From Geothrix oryzae (GTDB taxonomy: Bacteria; Acidobacteriota; Holophagae; Holophagales; Holophagaceae), in NCBI RefSeq assembly GCF_030295385.1, contig NZ_AP027079.1:372001-436000 (forward strand): a stretch of DNA of 64,000 bases, written 5' to 3'. The position numbers were made by a program, and so were the translations under genes. Position 1 is the stretch's first letter, and each line of letters opens with the position of its first letter. The notes below the pieces were generated by a model. The model was not told where the DNA came from, did no database searches, and saw only the letters and a program-made list of their open reading frames with translations. Shown here in pieces: positions 42,152 to 49,932 of the stretch.

Positions 42152-43522
42152 ATGGCCCGTGTGCTCGTGGTGGACGACAGCAAGGAGACCTGCGAGTTCC
42201 TGGAGGAGCTCCTGGGCACCATGGGCTTGGAGGTCGCCAAGGCCACCCATCCCGACAAGGCCATCGACCTGCTGCACAAGGAAGCCTTCGACCTGCTGCT
42301 CTCCGACATCAACCTGGAGGCCAAGAAGGACGGCCTGGATCTCCTGCGGGAGGCCAAGCCCCTGGGCGTGGACACCATCCTGCTGTCGGGCTTCGGCACC
42401 CTGGAGACCGCCATCGAGGCCGTGCGCGAAGGGGCCTTCGACTTCCTGAGCAAGCCCTGGAACAACGAGGAGTTGAAGGCCCTGGTGTCGCGGGCCCTGG
42501 CCCGCCGCCAGTCCAGCGGCCAGGGCGCGGTCCAGAGCGCCTCGCCCAAGGGCAAGCGCAGCCTCATGATCGGCTCGAGCCCCAAGATGATGACGGTCTA
42601 CAAGACCATCGCGAGCCTGCAGAACAGCCGGGCGACGGTGCTCATCACGGGGGAGAGCGGCACGGGCAAGGAGTTGGTGGCCCGGAGCATCCACCTGTCC
42701 AGCGACCGGCGGGACCGGGCCTTCGTGGCCGTGAACTGCGGGGCCCTGACGGAAACCCTGCTGGAATCCGAGCTCTTCGGGCATGTGAAAGGCTCCTTCA
42801 CCGGCGCCGTCGGGGAGAAGCCGGGCCTGTTCGAGGAGGCCTCGGGGGGGACCATCTTCCTGGACGAGATCGGAGAGACCAGCCCGAGCTTCCAGGTGCG
42901 GCTCCTCCGGGTGCTCCAGGAGCAGGAGATCCGCCGGGTGGGGGGCAACAAGACCATCAAGGTGGATTCCCGCGTCATCGCGGCCACCAACCGCGACCTC
43001 CAGCAGATGGTGAAGGCGGGGACCTTCCGCGAGGATCTCTACTATCGTCTCGGCGTGGTGGAACTGGCCGTACCGCCCCTGCGGGAGCGCCGTGAGGACA
43101 TCGGGCCGCTGCTGGATCACTTCCTGGCGGAGTTCGGGCAGAAGGATCAGCAGGCCTATCAGCTGCACCCCGAGGCCCGGCGGGTGCTCGAGAGCTACTC
43201 CTGGCCCGGCAATGTGCGTGAGCTCAGCAATGCCGTGGAGAATCTCACCCAGCTGAGCCGGGGCCGGGAGATCACCGTGGACGACCTGCCGGCCAAAATC
43301 CAGGCCGACGCGCTCAAGAAGGCCCTGCGCCGGCCGGAAACGGGTGAGGGGGTCCCCTCCCTGATCGAGGATTGGCCCTCGCTGGACGAGCTGGAGCGCC
43401 GGTACATCCAGATCCTGGTTGGAAAGCACAAGGAAAAACAGCGCATTGCCGAGATTCTGGGGGTGGATCGGACCACCCTCTACCGCAAACTCAAGAGCTA
43501 CGGGCTTCACGAGGGCGAGTAG
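42152..43522 (+). CDS. Sigma-54-dependent response regulator (NtrC family)
   Basis: The 456-residue protein has a receiver (VLVVDDSKET, phosphoacceptor in LLLSDINLEAKKDGLDLL), an AAA+ domain with Walker A GESGTGKELVARSIH, the sigma-54 contact loop as GSFTGA rather than GAFTGA, Walker B GGTIFLDEIGE, and a Fis-type helix-turn-helix (RIAEILGVDRTTLYRKLKSYGL). It activates RpoN promoters when phosphorylated. The ATG at 42152 is preceded by GGGGG; an upstream ATG at 42140 is less likely. No cognate kinase is adjacent. Confidence 0.95.
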   Translation: MARVLVVDDSKETCEFLEELLGTMGLEVAKATHPDKAIDLLHKEAFDLLLSDINLEAKKDGLDLLREAKPLGVDTILLSGFGTLETAIEAVREGAFDFLSKPWNNEELKALVSRALARRQSSGQGAVQSASPKGKRSLMIGSSPKMMTVYKTIASLQNSRATVLITGESGTGKELVARSIHLSSDRRDRAFVAVNCGALTETLLESELFGHVKGSFTGAVGEKPGLFEEASGGTIFLDEIGETSPSFQVRLLRVLQEQEIRRVGGNKTIKVDSRVIAATNRDLQQMVKAGTFREDLYYRLGVVELAVPPLRERREDIGPLLDHFLAEFGQKDQQAYQLHPEARRVLESYSWPGNVRELSNAVENLTQLSRGREITVDDLPAKIQADALKKALRRPETGEGVPSLIEDWPSLDELERRYIQILVGKHKEKQRIAEILGVDRTTLYRKLKSYGLHEGE

Positions 43523-43687
43523 CGAACCGGCGACCGTCGCAGGCTGCCACGGGTTGCAGTTTGCAACAGGTTTGAGCGATTTCGCTGTTTGTTATTTGTT
43601 GTTTTAGCTGTAGTTGCTTGTTGGCCCAAATGCTGCTTTCTTCCTGCCAACTTCCGGCCGTGCCGGATCACCCCAGGGAGAACCCCC

Positions 43688-44578
43688 ATGAAGAAGCTTG
43701 CTGCGCTGCTCGTCGCCGCCGCTCTGATCAGCCCCGTGTTCGCGGAAGAGGTCAAGAAGCCTGAAGCGAAGAAGGTCGAGACCAAGAAGGCCGAGAAGAA
43801 GGCCGAGAAGAAGGTCGAGCCCAAGAAGGAAGAGAAGAAGGCTCTGAACGCCGAAGAGAAGAAGGCCGAGCCCAAGAAGGCCGAGAAGAAGGCTGAGAAG
43901 AAGGCCGAGCCCAAGAAGGAAGAGAAGAAGGCCCTGAACGCGGAAGAGAAGAAGGCTGAGAAGAAGGCTGAGAAGAAGGCTGAGAAGAAGGCCGAGCCCA
44001 AGAAGGAAGAGAAGAAGGCTCTGAACGCGGAAGAGAAGAAGGCCGAGAAGAAGGCTGAGCCCAAGAAGGCCGAGAAGAAGGCCGAGCCCAAGAAGGAAGA
44101 GAAGAAGGCCGAGAAGAAGGCCATGACCGCCGAGGAGAAGAAGGCTGAGGCCGCTCCCAAGGCTGAGAAGAAGGCCAAGAAGGCTGCCAAGAAGGCCGAG
44201 AAGAAGGCCGAGGCCGCTCCCGCCGCCGAGAAGAAGGCCATGACCGCCGAGGAGAAGAAGGCTGAGGCCGCTCCCAAGGCTGAGAAGAAGGCCAAGAAGG
44301 CTGCCAAGAAGGCTGCCAAGAAGGCCGAGGCTGCTCCTGCCGCCGAGAAGAAGGCCATGACCGCCGAGGAGAAGAAGGCTGAGGCCGCTCCCAAGGCTGA
44401 GAAGAAGGCCAAGAAGCACGCCAAGAAGGCTGCCAAGAAGGCCGAGGCTGCTCCCGCCGCCGAGAAGAAGGCCATGACCGCCGAGGAGAAGAAGGCTGAG
44501 GCCGCTCCCAAGGCTGAGAAGAAGGCCGCCAAGAAGGCCGAGAAGAAGGCTGAGAAGAAGGAAGAAGCCAAGAAGTAA
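43688..44578 (+). CDS. Secreted Lys/Ala/Glu-repeat protein
   Basis: The 296-residue protein has a signal peptide (MKKLAALLVAAALISPVFA) followed almost entirely by KKAE-type low-complexity sequence. The first half is made of units around EEKKALNAEEKKAE, spaced 30 and 29 codons apart. The second half is four 39-codon units starting MTAEEKKAEAAPKAEKKAKK. It should form a long, highly charged helix in the periplasm or be exported. No enzymatic domain. GGGAGA precedes the ATG. Histone-H1-like or TolA-like helical proteins have similar composition, but no domain links it to either. Confidence 0.85.
   Translation: MKKLAALLVAAALISPVFAEEVKKPEAKKVETKKAEKKAEKKVEPKKEEKKALNAEEKKAEPKKAEKKAEKKAEPKKEEKKALNAEEKKAEKKAEKKAEKKAEPKKEEKKALNAEEKKAEKKAEPKKAEKKAEPKKEEKKAEKKAMTAEEKKAEAAPKAEKKAKKAAKKAEKKAEAAPAAEKKAMTAEEKKAEAAPKAEKKAKKAAKKAAKKAEAAPAAEKKAMTAEEKKAEAAPKAEKKAKKHAKKAAKKAEAAPAAEKKAMTAEEKKAEAAPKAEKKAAKKAEKKAEKKEEAKK
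43841..44560 (+). repeat. In-frame tandem repeats inside the KKAE protein gene
   Basis: The codons for MTAEEKK begin at 44123, 44240, 44357 and 44474, a spacing of exactly 117 bases (39 codons) each time. Upstream, ALNAEEKK begins at 43841, 43931 and 44018 (90- and 87-base spacing). The nucleotide sequence of the 117-base units is nearly identical, so recent unit gain or loss by slippage or recombination is likely. Confidence 0.92.
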
Positions 44579-44600
44579 TCAGGCTTCCAACGGAACGATC

Positions 44601-44626
44601 GGAAAGCGGGCTTCGGCCCGCTTTCC
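44601..44626 (+). terminator. UUCG-loop hairpin after the KKAE protein gene
   Basis: GGAAAGCGGGC and GCCCGCTTTCC form a perfect 11-bp stem closed by a TTCG tetraloop, 22 bases after the stop. No T-run follows, so it may protect the 3' end rather than terminate by itself. Confidence 0.7.
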
Positions 44627-44659
44627 GCGTACGGCTTTCCCGCGCTCGGCGCAGCGGCC

Positions 44660-45508
44660 ATGATGGAAGGCATGATCGATCCCCTCCTCGACCTCACCGC
44701 TGAACTCCGGGCCCGCCTTCAGCCCCTGGCGGGCGATGCCAGGCCCCAGCTCCTGGGGTGCGTGGAAGAGATGTGCCTTTTCCGCGACGGTTCGGGCCAG
44801 CACCACCGGACGGCCGCCCAGGTGGCTCCCCCCGCCGGGCCCTGGGACCTGTCGCCCCTCATCGACCACACTCTCCTGAAGGCGGACGCCACGGGCGCCC
44901 AGGTGGAGGTCCTCTGCGCGGAAGCCCGGAAGCACGGCTTCGCCTCGGTCTGCGTGAACCCGCTGTGGGTGCCCCTGGCCGCCTCCGTGCTGAAGGGCAG
45001 CGCCGTCCGGACCTGCACGGTGGTGGGCTTCCCCCTGGGGGCCTCGGCCCTCCGGGCCAAGGCCCGGGAAGCCGAGCAGGCTCTGCACGACGGGGCCCAG
45101 GAAGTGGACATGGTGCTGGCCATCGGCGCGGCCAAGGGCGGCGACTGGGATACCGTGCGGCGGGATCTGGAAGGCCTGAGGGCTGCGGTTCCGGCTCCGG
45201 CGGTCCTGAAGGTGATCCTTGAGACCTGCCTGCTCTCCGAGGAGGAGAAGACGCGTGCCTGCGCCCTGGCGCTGGAGGCCGGCCTCGACTTCGTGAAGAC
45301 CTCCACCGGGTTCTCCACCGGCGGGGCCACCGAGGCCGATGTGGCGCTCATGCGGCGGACCGTGGGCACCGCCATGGGCGTGAAGGCCTCCGGCGGGATC
45401 CGCACCTACGAGGGCGCCCTGCGCATGGTCCTGGCCGGCGCCACGCGCCTGGGCCTGTCCGCCTCCGTGGCCGTGGTCCAGGGCGAGGTCGGCTCGGGAT
45501 CCTACTGA
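44660..45508 (+). CDS. deoC: Deoxyribose-phosphate aldolase
   Basis: The class I aldolase cleaves 2-deoxyribose-5-phosphate to acetaldehyde and glyceraldehyde-3-phosphate. The core begins at LIDHTLLKADATGAQV (about residue 67). It shows CTVVGFPLGA, EVDMVLAIGA, FVKTSTGFSTGGAT (Schiff-base Lys) and GVKASGGIRTYEGA. The first 65 residues are an N-terminal extension of unknown role. Three in-frame ATGs at 44660, 44663 and 44672 are possible; none has a well-placed ribosome site. Confidence 0.93.
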   Translation: MMEGMIDPLLDLTAELRARLQPLAGDARPQLLGCVEEMCLFRDGSGQHHRTAAQVAPPAGPWDLSPLIDHTLLKADATGAQVEVLCAEARKHGFASVCVNPLWVPLAASVLKGSAVRTCTVVGFPLGASALRAKAREAEQALHDGAQEVDMVLAIGAAKGGDWDTVRRDLEGLRAAVPAPAVLKVILETCLLSEEEKTRACALALEAGLDFVKTSTGFSTGGATEADVALMRRTVGTAMGVKASGGIRTYEGALRMVLAGATRLGLSASVAVVQGEVGSGSY

Positions 45509-45593
45509 GGAGCGCCTGACGGCACCCCCGCGCGGCGCCATGAGGGGCTCTAAAGTGCGGTATCCTCCAGGAAGCAGTCCCCCGGAGGTTGTT

Positions 45594-46091
45594 GTGGCCA
45601 AGCTGGATCTCATCATGTTTGAGGAGGAGTACAAGCTCCTCCAGGAGATCATCGGCCGCCTCCAGAAAGATGCTTCCGCCAAGGTGGTGTTCCTGGTGGA
45701 CAAGAACGGCCAGCAGATCGCGGCCGCGGGTGATGTGAAGAGCATCGATGCCACCAGCCTCGCCTCCCTGACCGCCGGCAATGTGGCCGCCACCGACGGC
45801 TTGGCCAAACTCATCGGCGAGAAGGAATTCAGCCTGTTGTTCCACGAAGGCGAGAAGGACAACCTCCACATCTCCATCGTGGGCAAGCGCGGGATCCTGG
45901 TGGTGATCTTCGACCAGAACTCCAGCCTCGCCCTGGTGCGCCTGCGGGTGAAGAAGGCCAGCAAGGAGCTCCAGGAGATCTTCGATCAGGTGGAGCAGCG
46001 CGCGCAGAAGGAGTCCGACAACGGCGGCCGCTTCGAGAGCCCCTTCTCGGAGATCACAGATGAAGACATCGATCGCCTGTTCGGCGACTGA
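45594..46091 (+). CDS. Roadblock/LC7-domain protein (MglB-like)
   Basis: The 165-residue protein has a roadblock fold (AKVVFLVDKNGQQIAAAGD, SLASLTAGNVAATDGLAKLIG, LHISIVGKRGILVVIFD), followed by a helical tail. MglB proteins are GTPase activators and polarity partners of MglA. It lies 14 bases before an MglA-type GTPase. The start is GTG with GGAGG upstream. Confidence 0.92.
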   Translation: MAKLDLIMFEEEYKLLQEIIGRLQKDASAKVVFLVDKNGQQIAAAGDVKSIDATSLASLTAGNVAATDGLAKLIGEKEFSLLFHEGEKDNLHISIVGKRGILVVIFDQNSSLALVRLRVKKASKELQEIFDQVEQRAQKESDNGGRFESPFSEITDEDIDRLFGD

Positions 46092-46105
46092 GGCCGGGCG
46101 GCGAC

Positions 46106-46690
46106 ATGACCTTCATCAACTACGCGTCGCGCGAGATCAACTGCAAGATCGTCTACTACGGTCCCGGGCTCTGCGGGAAGACGACGAACATCCAGTGGAT
46201 CTACGAGCAGGCGAACCCGGACAAGCGGGGCAAGCTGGTCAGCCTCGCCACTGAGACCGACCGGACCCTGTTCTTCGACTTCCTGCCCCTCGACATGGGC
46301 ATGGTCAAGGGCTTCAAGGTCCGCTTCCACCTCTACACCGTGCCCGGCCAGGTCTTCTACGACGCCAGCCGCAAGCTCATCCTCCGCGGCTGCGACGGCA
46401 TCATCTTCGTGGCCGACAGCCAGAAGGCGCGGATGGAGGCCAACATCGAGTCCATCGCGAACCTGGCCACGAACCTGAAGGAGAACGGCTTCGACATCCG
46501 GTCGATCCCGTATGTGCTCCAGCTGAACAAGCGGGACATGCCCTCCGCCGCGACGGTGTCCGAGATGGAGCGTCTGCTCCGGTTCCGCGGCGAGCCCATG
46601 ATCGAGGCCGTGGCCAGCAAGGGCACCGGCGTCATCGAGACCCTCAAGGCCGCCGCCCGCCAGATCCTCATGGAACTGCAGCGGAATTAG
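46106..46690 (+). CDS. mglA: MglA-type small GTPase
   Basis: The 194-residue GTPase has the P-loop YYGPGLCGKTTN, the switch segment HLYTVPGQVFYDASRKLILRG (TVPGQ instead of the Ras DxxGQ), and LNKRDMP for guanine binding. MglA sets cell polarity and motility direction with MglB. It forms an operon with the roadblock gene. Confidence 0.95.
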   Translation: MTFINYASREINCKIVYYGPGLCGKTTNIQWIYEQANPDKRGKLVSLATETDRTLFFDFLPLDMGMVKGFKVRFHLYTVPGQVFYDASRKLILRGCDGIIFVADSQKARMEANIESIANLATNLKENGFDIRSIPYVLQLNKRDMPSAATVSEMERLLRFRGEPMIEAVASKGTGVIETLKAAARQILMELQRN

Positions 46691-46729
46691 CCCAGGGCGA
46701 CGCGGATCACAGGTCCCGCAGCCCCACGC

Positions 46730-46757
46730 TTGAATCTCCGCCCACCTCCGGTAGAAT
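46730..46757 (+). promoter_or_regulatory. Candidate promoter of the left tRNA-Asn
   Basis: TTGAAT (46730-46735) and TAGAAT (46752-46757) are 16 bases apart, with the tRNA start 15 bases beyond. The -10 lies inside the 101-bp repeat but the -35 lies outside it. The right tRNA copy keeps only the -10. Confidence 0.55.
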
Positions 46758-46847
46758 GGACCCTTGCCCTTTCCGGAGTAGCTCAGGGGTCAGAGCGGGT
46801 GACTGTTAATCACTAGGTCGGGGGTTCAAATCCCTCCTCCGGAGCCA
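46747..46847 (+). repeat. Left 101-bp direct repeat (attachment site with tRNA-Asn)
   Basis: This segment is identical to 56399-56499, offset 9652 bases. Identity starts at TCCGGTAGAATGG and ends with the tRNA CCA, after which the flanks differ. It covers the tRNA -10 region and the complete tRNA. Confidence 0.93.
46772..46847 (+). tRNA. tRNA-Asn (GTT), left copy
   Basis: TCCGGAG pairs with CTCCGGA in the acceptor stem. The anticodon loop reads CTGTTAA with GTT. GGTTCAAAT is the T-loop, and CCA is encoded. The D-arm and variable loop fit a type I tRNA of 76 bases including CCA. Confidence 0.96.
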
Positions 46848-46856
46848 GAAAGAATG

Positions 46857-46885
46857 CCCTGGAACCCAACGGTTCCGGGGCTTTT
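46857..46885 (+). terminator. Hairpin terminator after left tRNA-Asn
   Basis: CCCTGGAACC and GGTTCCGGGG form a 10-bp stem (one G-T pair) around CAAC, followed by CTTTT. It lies inside the element. Confidence 0.85.
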
Positions 46886-46950
46886 CGCATGTACCAAAGA
46901 TCTCCACCCGGCTCGCTCACGAGGGGTTGTTGGACCTCTTCAAGGTAGGT

Positions 46951-46970
46951 CAGGTGCAATAGAGGTGCAA
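46951..46970 (+). repeat. Integrase arm-site candidate, left end
   Basis: The 20-mer CAGGTGCAATAGAGGTGCAA contains AGGTGCAA twice and recurs exactly at 56293-56312 near the other end. A further GAGGTGCAAT lies at 47029-47038. Paired short repeats inside both ends are typical of tyrosine integrase arm sites. Confidence 0.65.
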
Positions 46971-47206
46971 GTCGATTCGCCTCGAATCCCGCGTGATTCC
47001 TGGGTTTCCAGCCGCATCGCACCTGCATGAGGTGCAATCGCCTGAAGTGATGGAATGAACCTCGCCTCTCTACTCCATTTCTGTCATGCCAGCCCCGAGC
47101 AGTTCCCTTCGACTTGTGGCTTGGCGGGGTAGGGGTGGGGTTTTCCTACACCCTGCCAAATCCGGCGAATACCCCACGGGTGCCCAACCTATGAACTGGA
47201 GGGTTC

Positions 47207-47235
47207 TGAGGCGGATTTAGGGTTAACCAAGGGAT
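47207..47235 (+). repeat. Imperfect 29-nt direct repeat, left copy
   Basis: TGAGGCGG, TTT, GGGTTAACCAA and GGAT blocks match 53777-53805 at 26 of 29 positions. A GTTAAC palindrome sits in the centre. It lies upstream of the helix-turn-helix gene. Confidence 0.7.
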
Positions 47236-47333
47236 CTGCTGACCGATTCGCCAGACCCAACAGAAGGAGCGGCGGAGCGCCAGATCGGGAGAAAAGATAC
47301 TGTCTCCTACGAATAGGTGAAGGAGGGTCCAAG

Positions 47334-47567
47334 ATGACCTTTGAAGACCTACTCGACCTCAACGACATGGGCGACCGCCCGCTCTACCCAGTCTCGGCAG
47401 TGTGCCGATTGCTGAATGCCACCCCACGAGCCGTAGCCACCTGGGTTCGGCAGGGTCGGCTTGACGCGGTGAAAGCCTGTGGACGCATCCGGTGGATCAG
47501 CCGGGAGTCTCTGGCAGCCCTGGTGTTTGAGGATAGCCACGCGGAAGAACTGGCAGAGACACTCTGA
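47334..47567 (+). CDS. Small helix-turn-helix protein (excisionase/AlpA-like)
   Basis: The 77-residue protein reads YPVSAVCRLLNATPRAVATWV and GRIRWISRESLAAL, a MerR/excisionase-type winged helix in which the recognition helix is followed by a wing. GGAGG lies six bases before the ATG. In integrating elements such proteins direct excision or activate early genes. It could be the excisionase for the integrase at the far end. Confidence 0.75.
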   Translation: MTFEDLLDLNDMGDRPLYPVSAVCRLLNATPRAVATWVRQGRLDAVKACGRIRWISRESLAALVFEDSHAEELAETL

Positions 47568-48172
47568 AGCCATCCAGTGGCTTGCCAGGGGCTCCAGCCG
47601 GTGGCTAGCGGCATGACTACAGAACTGCATCCAGGATTACATCCGGGATTACATCGTTGGCAGGCTGAAGGGCTGAACCAGAGGGAACACGATGAGAGGC
47701 AACCCAGCCGATTCGATTATCTTTCAGCCTGCCTCCAATCCTCGTAGCAGGCGAGTCTACCTAGACCCAAGAGAATTCGAGCATCAATCAACGATCAGCC
47801 AGCCAGCCTTCCAGGCGGGCTGGATCTGAGGTAGACGAGACTGCATCAATATTTAAGGAAGTAATTACTTCTTTAATTTTCACAAATCAACTTACTGGCG
47901 GGTGGTAGTCCAAGCCAAGGAGCTATCCACCATGCCGTGCTATCAGGCAGCCTTCCCTCACTCCAGCCGACCGCCGCCTTATCAATAGGCTGCTCTTGCT
48001 CCACCCCATCTCTAGATCCCTAACAAGTTAGGTCGATGTCCAGGGCTCTCTGACGGACGCCCCAAAGCACGACACCCCTTCCCACCCCCAGGCGGAACCC
48101 TTCCCAGCGAGGGCAACGGTCCGCCATTCCCAACCAGCTTTGCGGTCTTCGATGACCGCCCAAGGAGGCTCT
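47568..48172. other. Non-coding region with an AT-rich palindrome, candidate origin or operator
   Basis: No gene is supported in these 605 bases. GAAGTAATTACTTC (47858-47871) is a perfect 14-bp palindrome inside the most AT-rich stretch of the window (about 47848-47892). GGATTACATC occurs twice at 47634-47655. It lies just upstream of the primase-polymerase genes, where a replication origin could sit. Function not shown. Confidence 0.5.
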
Positions 48173-48517
48173 ATGTGCCTTTCTGAAACCCTCACCCTTC
48201 CCGTCTCTTCCTCTCCCTTCGAGTTTGAGGAGGACATGCGGCTCCCCGAACCTCCCGATCCGTACGCGGAAGCCTACTGGTCCATCCGCCACCTGATTGA
48301 AGGTGATCTGAACTGGCTGGAGGAAGAGCCCCGTCACGAAGGCAATCTCCTGCTTCGTTACTTCGGGAACCATGTGCCCCGTATGAAGGATGTCCTCGAA
48401 TACCGTGGGCTCCTCCGTGAATGTCTCGCCGCTGTTCCTGGGCGGTATGTGGTCCTTCCCATGCCCGATTTCACGCCCAGCTATGGGCTCGATCAGGCAG
48501 AAGAGCATGACGCCTGA
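48173..48517 (+). CDS. Small protein of unknown function in the element (114 aa)
   Basis: The ATG at 48173 is preceded by AGGAGG. The protein is acidic and soluble, with aromatic residues (DPYAEAYWSIRHLIEGDLNWL). No known domain is recognised. The last 11 bases overlap the primase-polymerase start, implying coupling. Confidence 0.65.
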   Translation: MCLSETLTLPVSSSPFEFEEDMRLPEPPDPYAEAYWSIRHLIEGDLNWLEEEPRHEGNLLLRYFGNHVPRMKDVLEYRGLLRECLAAVPGRYVVLPMPDFTPSYGLDQAEEHDA

Positions 48518-49841
48518 TTACCCGACCAACTGGTACGGCACTGCCATCCAGGCTGGGATACGCCCGCTTCGTCTCATCTCAGGGACGAAGCGGTGCCCCA
48601 GTGGAACCTGGGAGGACCACATTCTTCGTTCTCCCGAGGATGTACGGGTTGCCTTCGATCAGGGCTTCAATGTCGGCTTCCTTCTCCAGGGGAAGGGCGG
48701 GATCTTTCCGAACTCCCCTGGTGTATGGGTGAATGACATAGATTCCCAGGCAGCGTACGACCGCTTCGGAGATGCAGCCTTCAATCTGATGGTTGCCCGG
48801 GATCACCCCGCGAAGCGGCACCTGTACGCCCGCTTACCTGACCCCTCCCGTCCCAGAGCCTCGCGGCTGATCCGCCAGTCCCACGATGTGAAGCTCACGG
48901 GCATCGTCGTGGGACCGGGGAGCCGTTATGAGGACGGGAGCTTGTACGAGGCGTTCCAGCGGAGCCCCGTTAGCGGCTTATGGGAGCCCTGGGATGGAAG
49001 CCCGGTCGATTGGTCGGCGCTGTCAGTAGTAGATCACAGCCCGTATCTGCCACCACCAAGGCTCATCCCGCTATCGAAGCTCCAAGCCCAGGCGCTCATG
49101 AAGTTCATCGATACGGAATGGGTGATCCAGGATGAGAGCCACGACGCGAACGAAGTCACACCCGCATTCACCACAGCAAAAGGTGAGCTTCAGGATCGGA
49201 TCTACCGAGGCGAGGCTTACATCCGTAACCGAATTACGCTCGGCATCGTCAGCAAATCCGGGAATGGAGGAAGGGCAACGCTGCTCGTCATTGTGACGCA
49301 CCTGCTTCGATACCTCTGCCTCCCACCGGGGAAGGTTCTCGAACTGCTTGCCCTTCCCGTCCATCTCCAAATGCGCTCTTGGAATGCCCACTGCATCGAC
49401 GCCAGAACCAAGCAGCCTTATCCCTGGAGCCGAGAGGAACTCATCTCTGCCATCAAGGCAGCGCAGTTCTACAGTCCTGCCTACGGGGTGCAGGAGTATC
49501 AGCGCCTTGCCAAGATTGCCGCTGCCAATGACCGGATGATTGATCTCTGGACCTTGATCAACAGCATCCCACCTCAGCCAGAGCCCATTCCTGCCATGAG
49601 TGCTGAGGCTCTGTACAAGGTCTTCATGGAGCTGTACAGCGTGGAGCCAGAAGGATGTTCCTATCGGCGCTTCACCCTAGCGATCCAGAAGGCGAGACGA
49701 GCCGGATTGGTTCGCATAGGGAATGCCCGAGGTGGTGGACGCCGAAAACTGCGCTACTACCAAGGCGTCACACCCGATCTGCTGGAGCTAGCCCTGGAGC
49801 TTCGAGGTGACGAACAAGGCGATCAGGATGAGGCGGCTTGA
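48507..49841 (+). CDS. Bifunctional primase-polymerase (Prim-Pol) protein
   Basis: The 444-residue protein matches the Prim-Pol N-terminal domain: IRPLRLISGTKRC, FNVGFLLQG, the catalytic Asp pair VNDIDSQ (residues 77 and 79) and KRHLYARL (His105). The middle is helical, and the C-terminus resembles a winged helix (SYRRFTLAIQKARRAGLVRI). Such proteins prime replication of plasmids, phages and satellites. With the helix-turn-helix gene and AT-rich region it forms a likely replication module. Confidence 0.78.
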   Translation: MTPDYPTNWYGTAIQAGIRPLRLISGTKRCPSGTWEDHILRSPEDVRVAFDQGFNVGFLLQGKGGIFPNSPGVWVNDIDSQAAYDRFGDAAFNLMVARDHPAKRHLYARLPDPSRPRASRLIRQSHDVKLTGIVVGPGSRYEDGSLYEAFQRSPVSGLWEPWDGSPVDWSALSVVDHSPYLPPPRLIPLSKLQAQALMKFIDTEWVIQDESHDANEVTPAFTTAKGELQDRIYRGEAYIRNRITLGIVSKSGNGGRATLLVIVTHLLRYLCLPPGKVLELLALPVHLQMRSWNAHCIDARTKQPYPWSREELISAIKAAQFYSPAYGVQEYQRLAKIAAANDRMIDLWTLINSIPPQPEPIPAMSAEALYKVFMELYSVEPEGCSYRRFTLAIQKARRAGLVRIGNARGGGRRKLRYYQGVTPDLLELALELRGDEQGDQDEAA

Positions 49842-49850
49842 GGGTGCGGT

Positions 49851-49930
49851 GCGGGGGGAGCAAGAGCACTCTGTTAACTAGTAAGAGAGATAGACAGTAG
49901 TAAACAATAAGAAGCCTCTCGCTCCCCCGC
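49851..49930. repeat. Long inverted repeat between convergent genes
   Basis: GCGGGGGGAGCAAGAG (49851-49866) pairs with CTCTCGCTCCCCCGC (49916-49930), with one bulge and one mismatch, across a 49-base AT-rich loop containing GTTAAC. It lies between the 3' ends of the Prim-Pol and RHH-type genes and could be a bidirectional terminator or a recombination or replication structure. Confidence 0.7.
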
Positions 49931-49932
49931 CA

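Larger units (their letters stand above)
46886..47333. other. Left-end non-coding region of the element
   Basis: No convincing gene lies here. The region holds candidate integrase-arm sites (46951-46970, plus an inverted GCACCT...AGGTGC pair at 47019-47035), the 29-nt imperfect repeat at 47207-47235, and the presumed promoter and ribosome site (GGAGG) of the helix-turn-helix gene. Confidence 0.6.

Noticed and set aside
43841-44560. Regular repeats resembling a CRISPR array
   Set aside because: The units are in-frame coding repeats without variable spacers, and no cas genes are present.
43507-44697. Long reverse frame of Phe/Ala/Ser repeats
   Set aside because: It is the opposite-strand shadow of the KKAE repeat gene; the forward frame has a signal peptide and ribosome site.
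46813-47037. Reverse frame ending in APEEGFEPPT across the left tRNA-Asn
   Set aside because: The C-terminus is simply the reverse translation of the tRNA; a similar frame crosses the right tRNA (56465-56665). These are common annotation artefacts.
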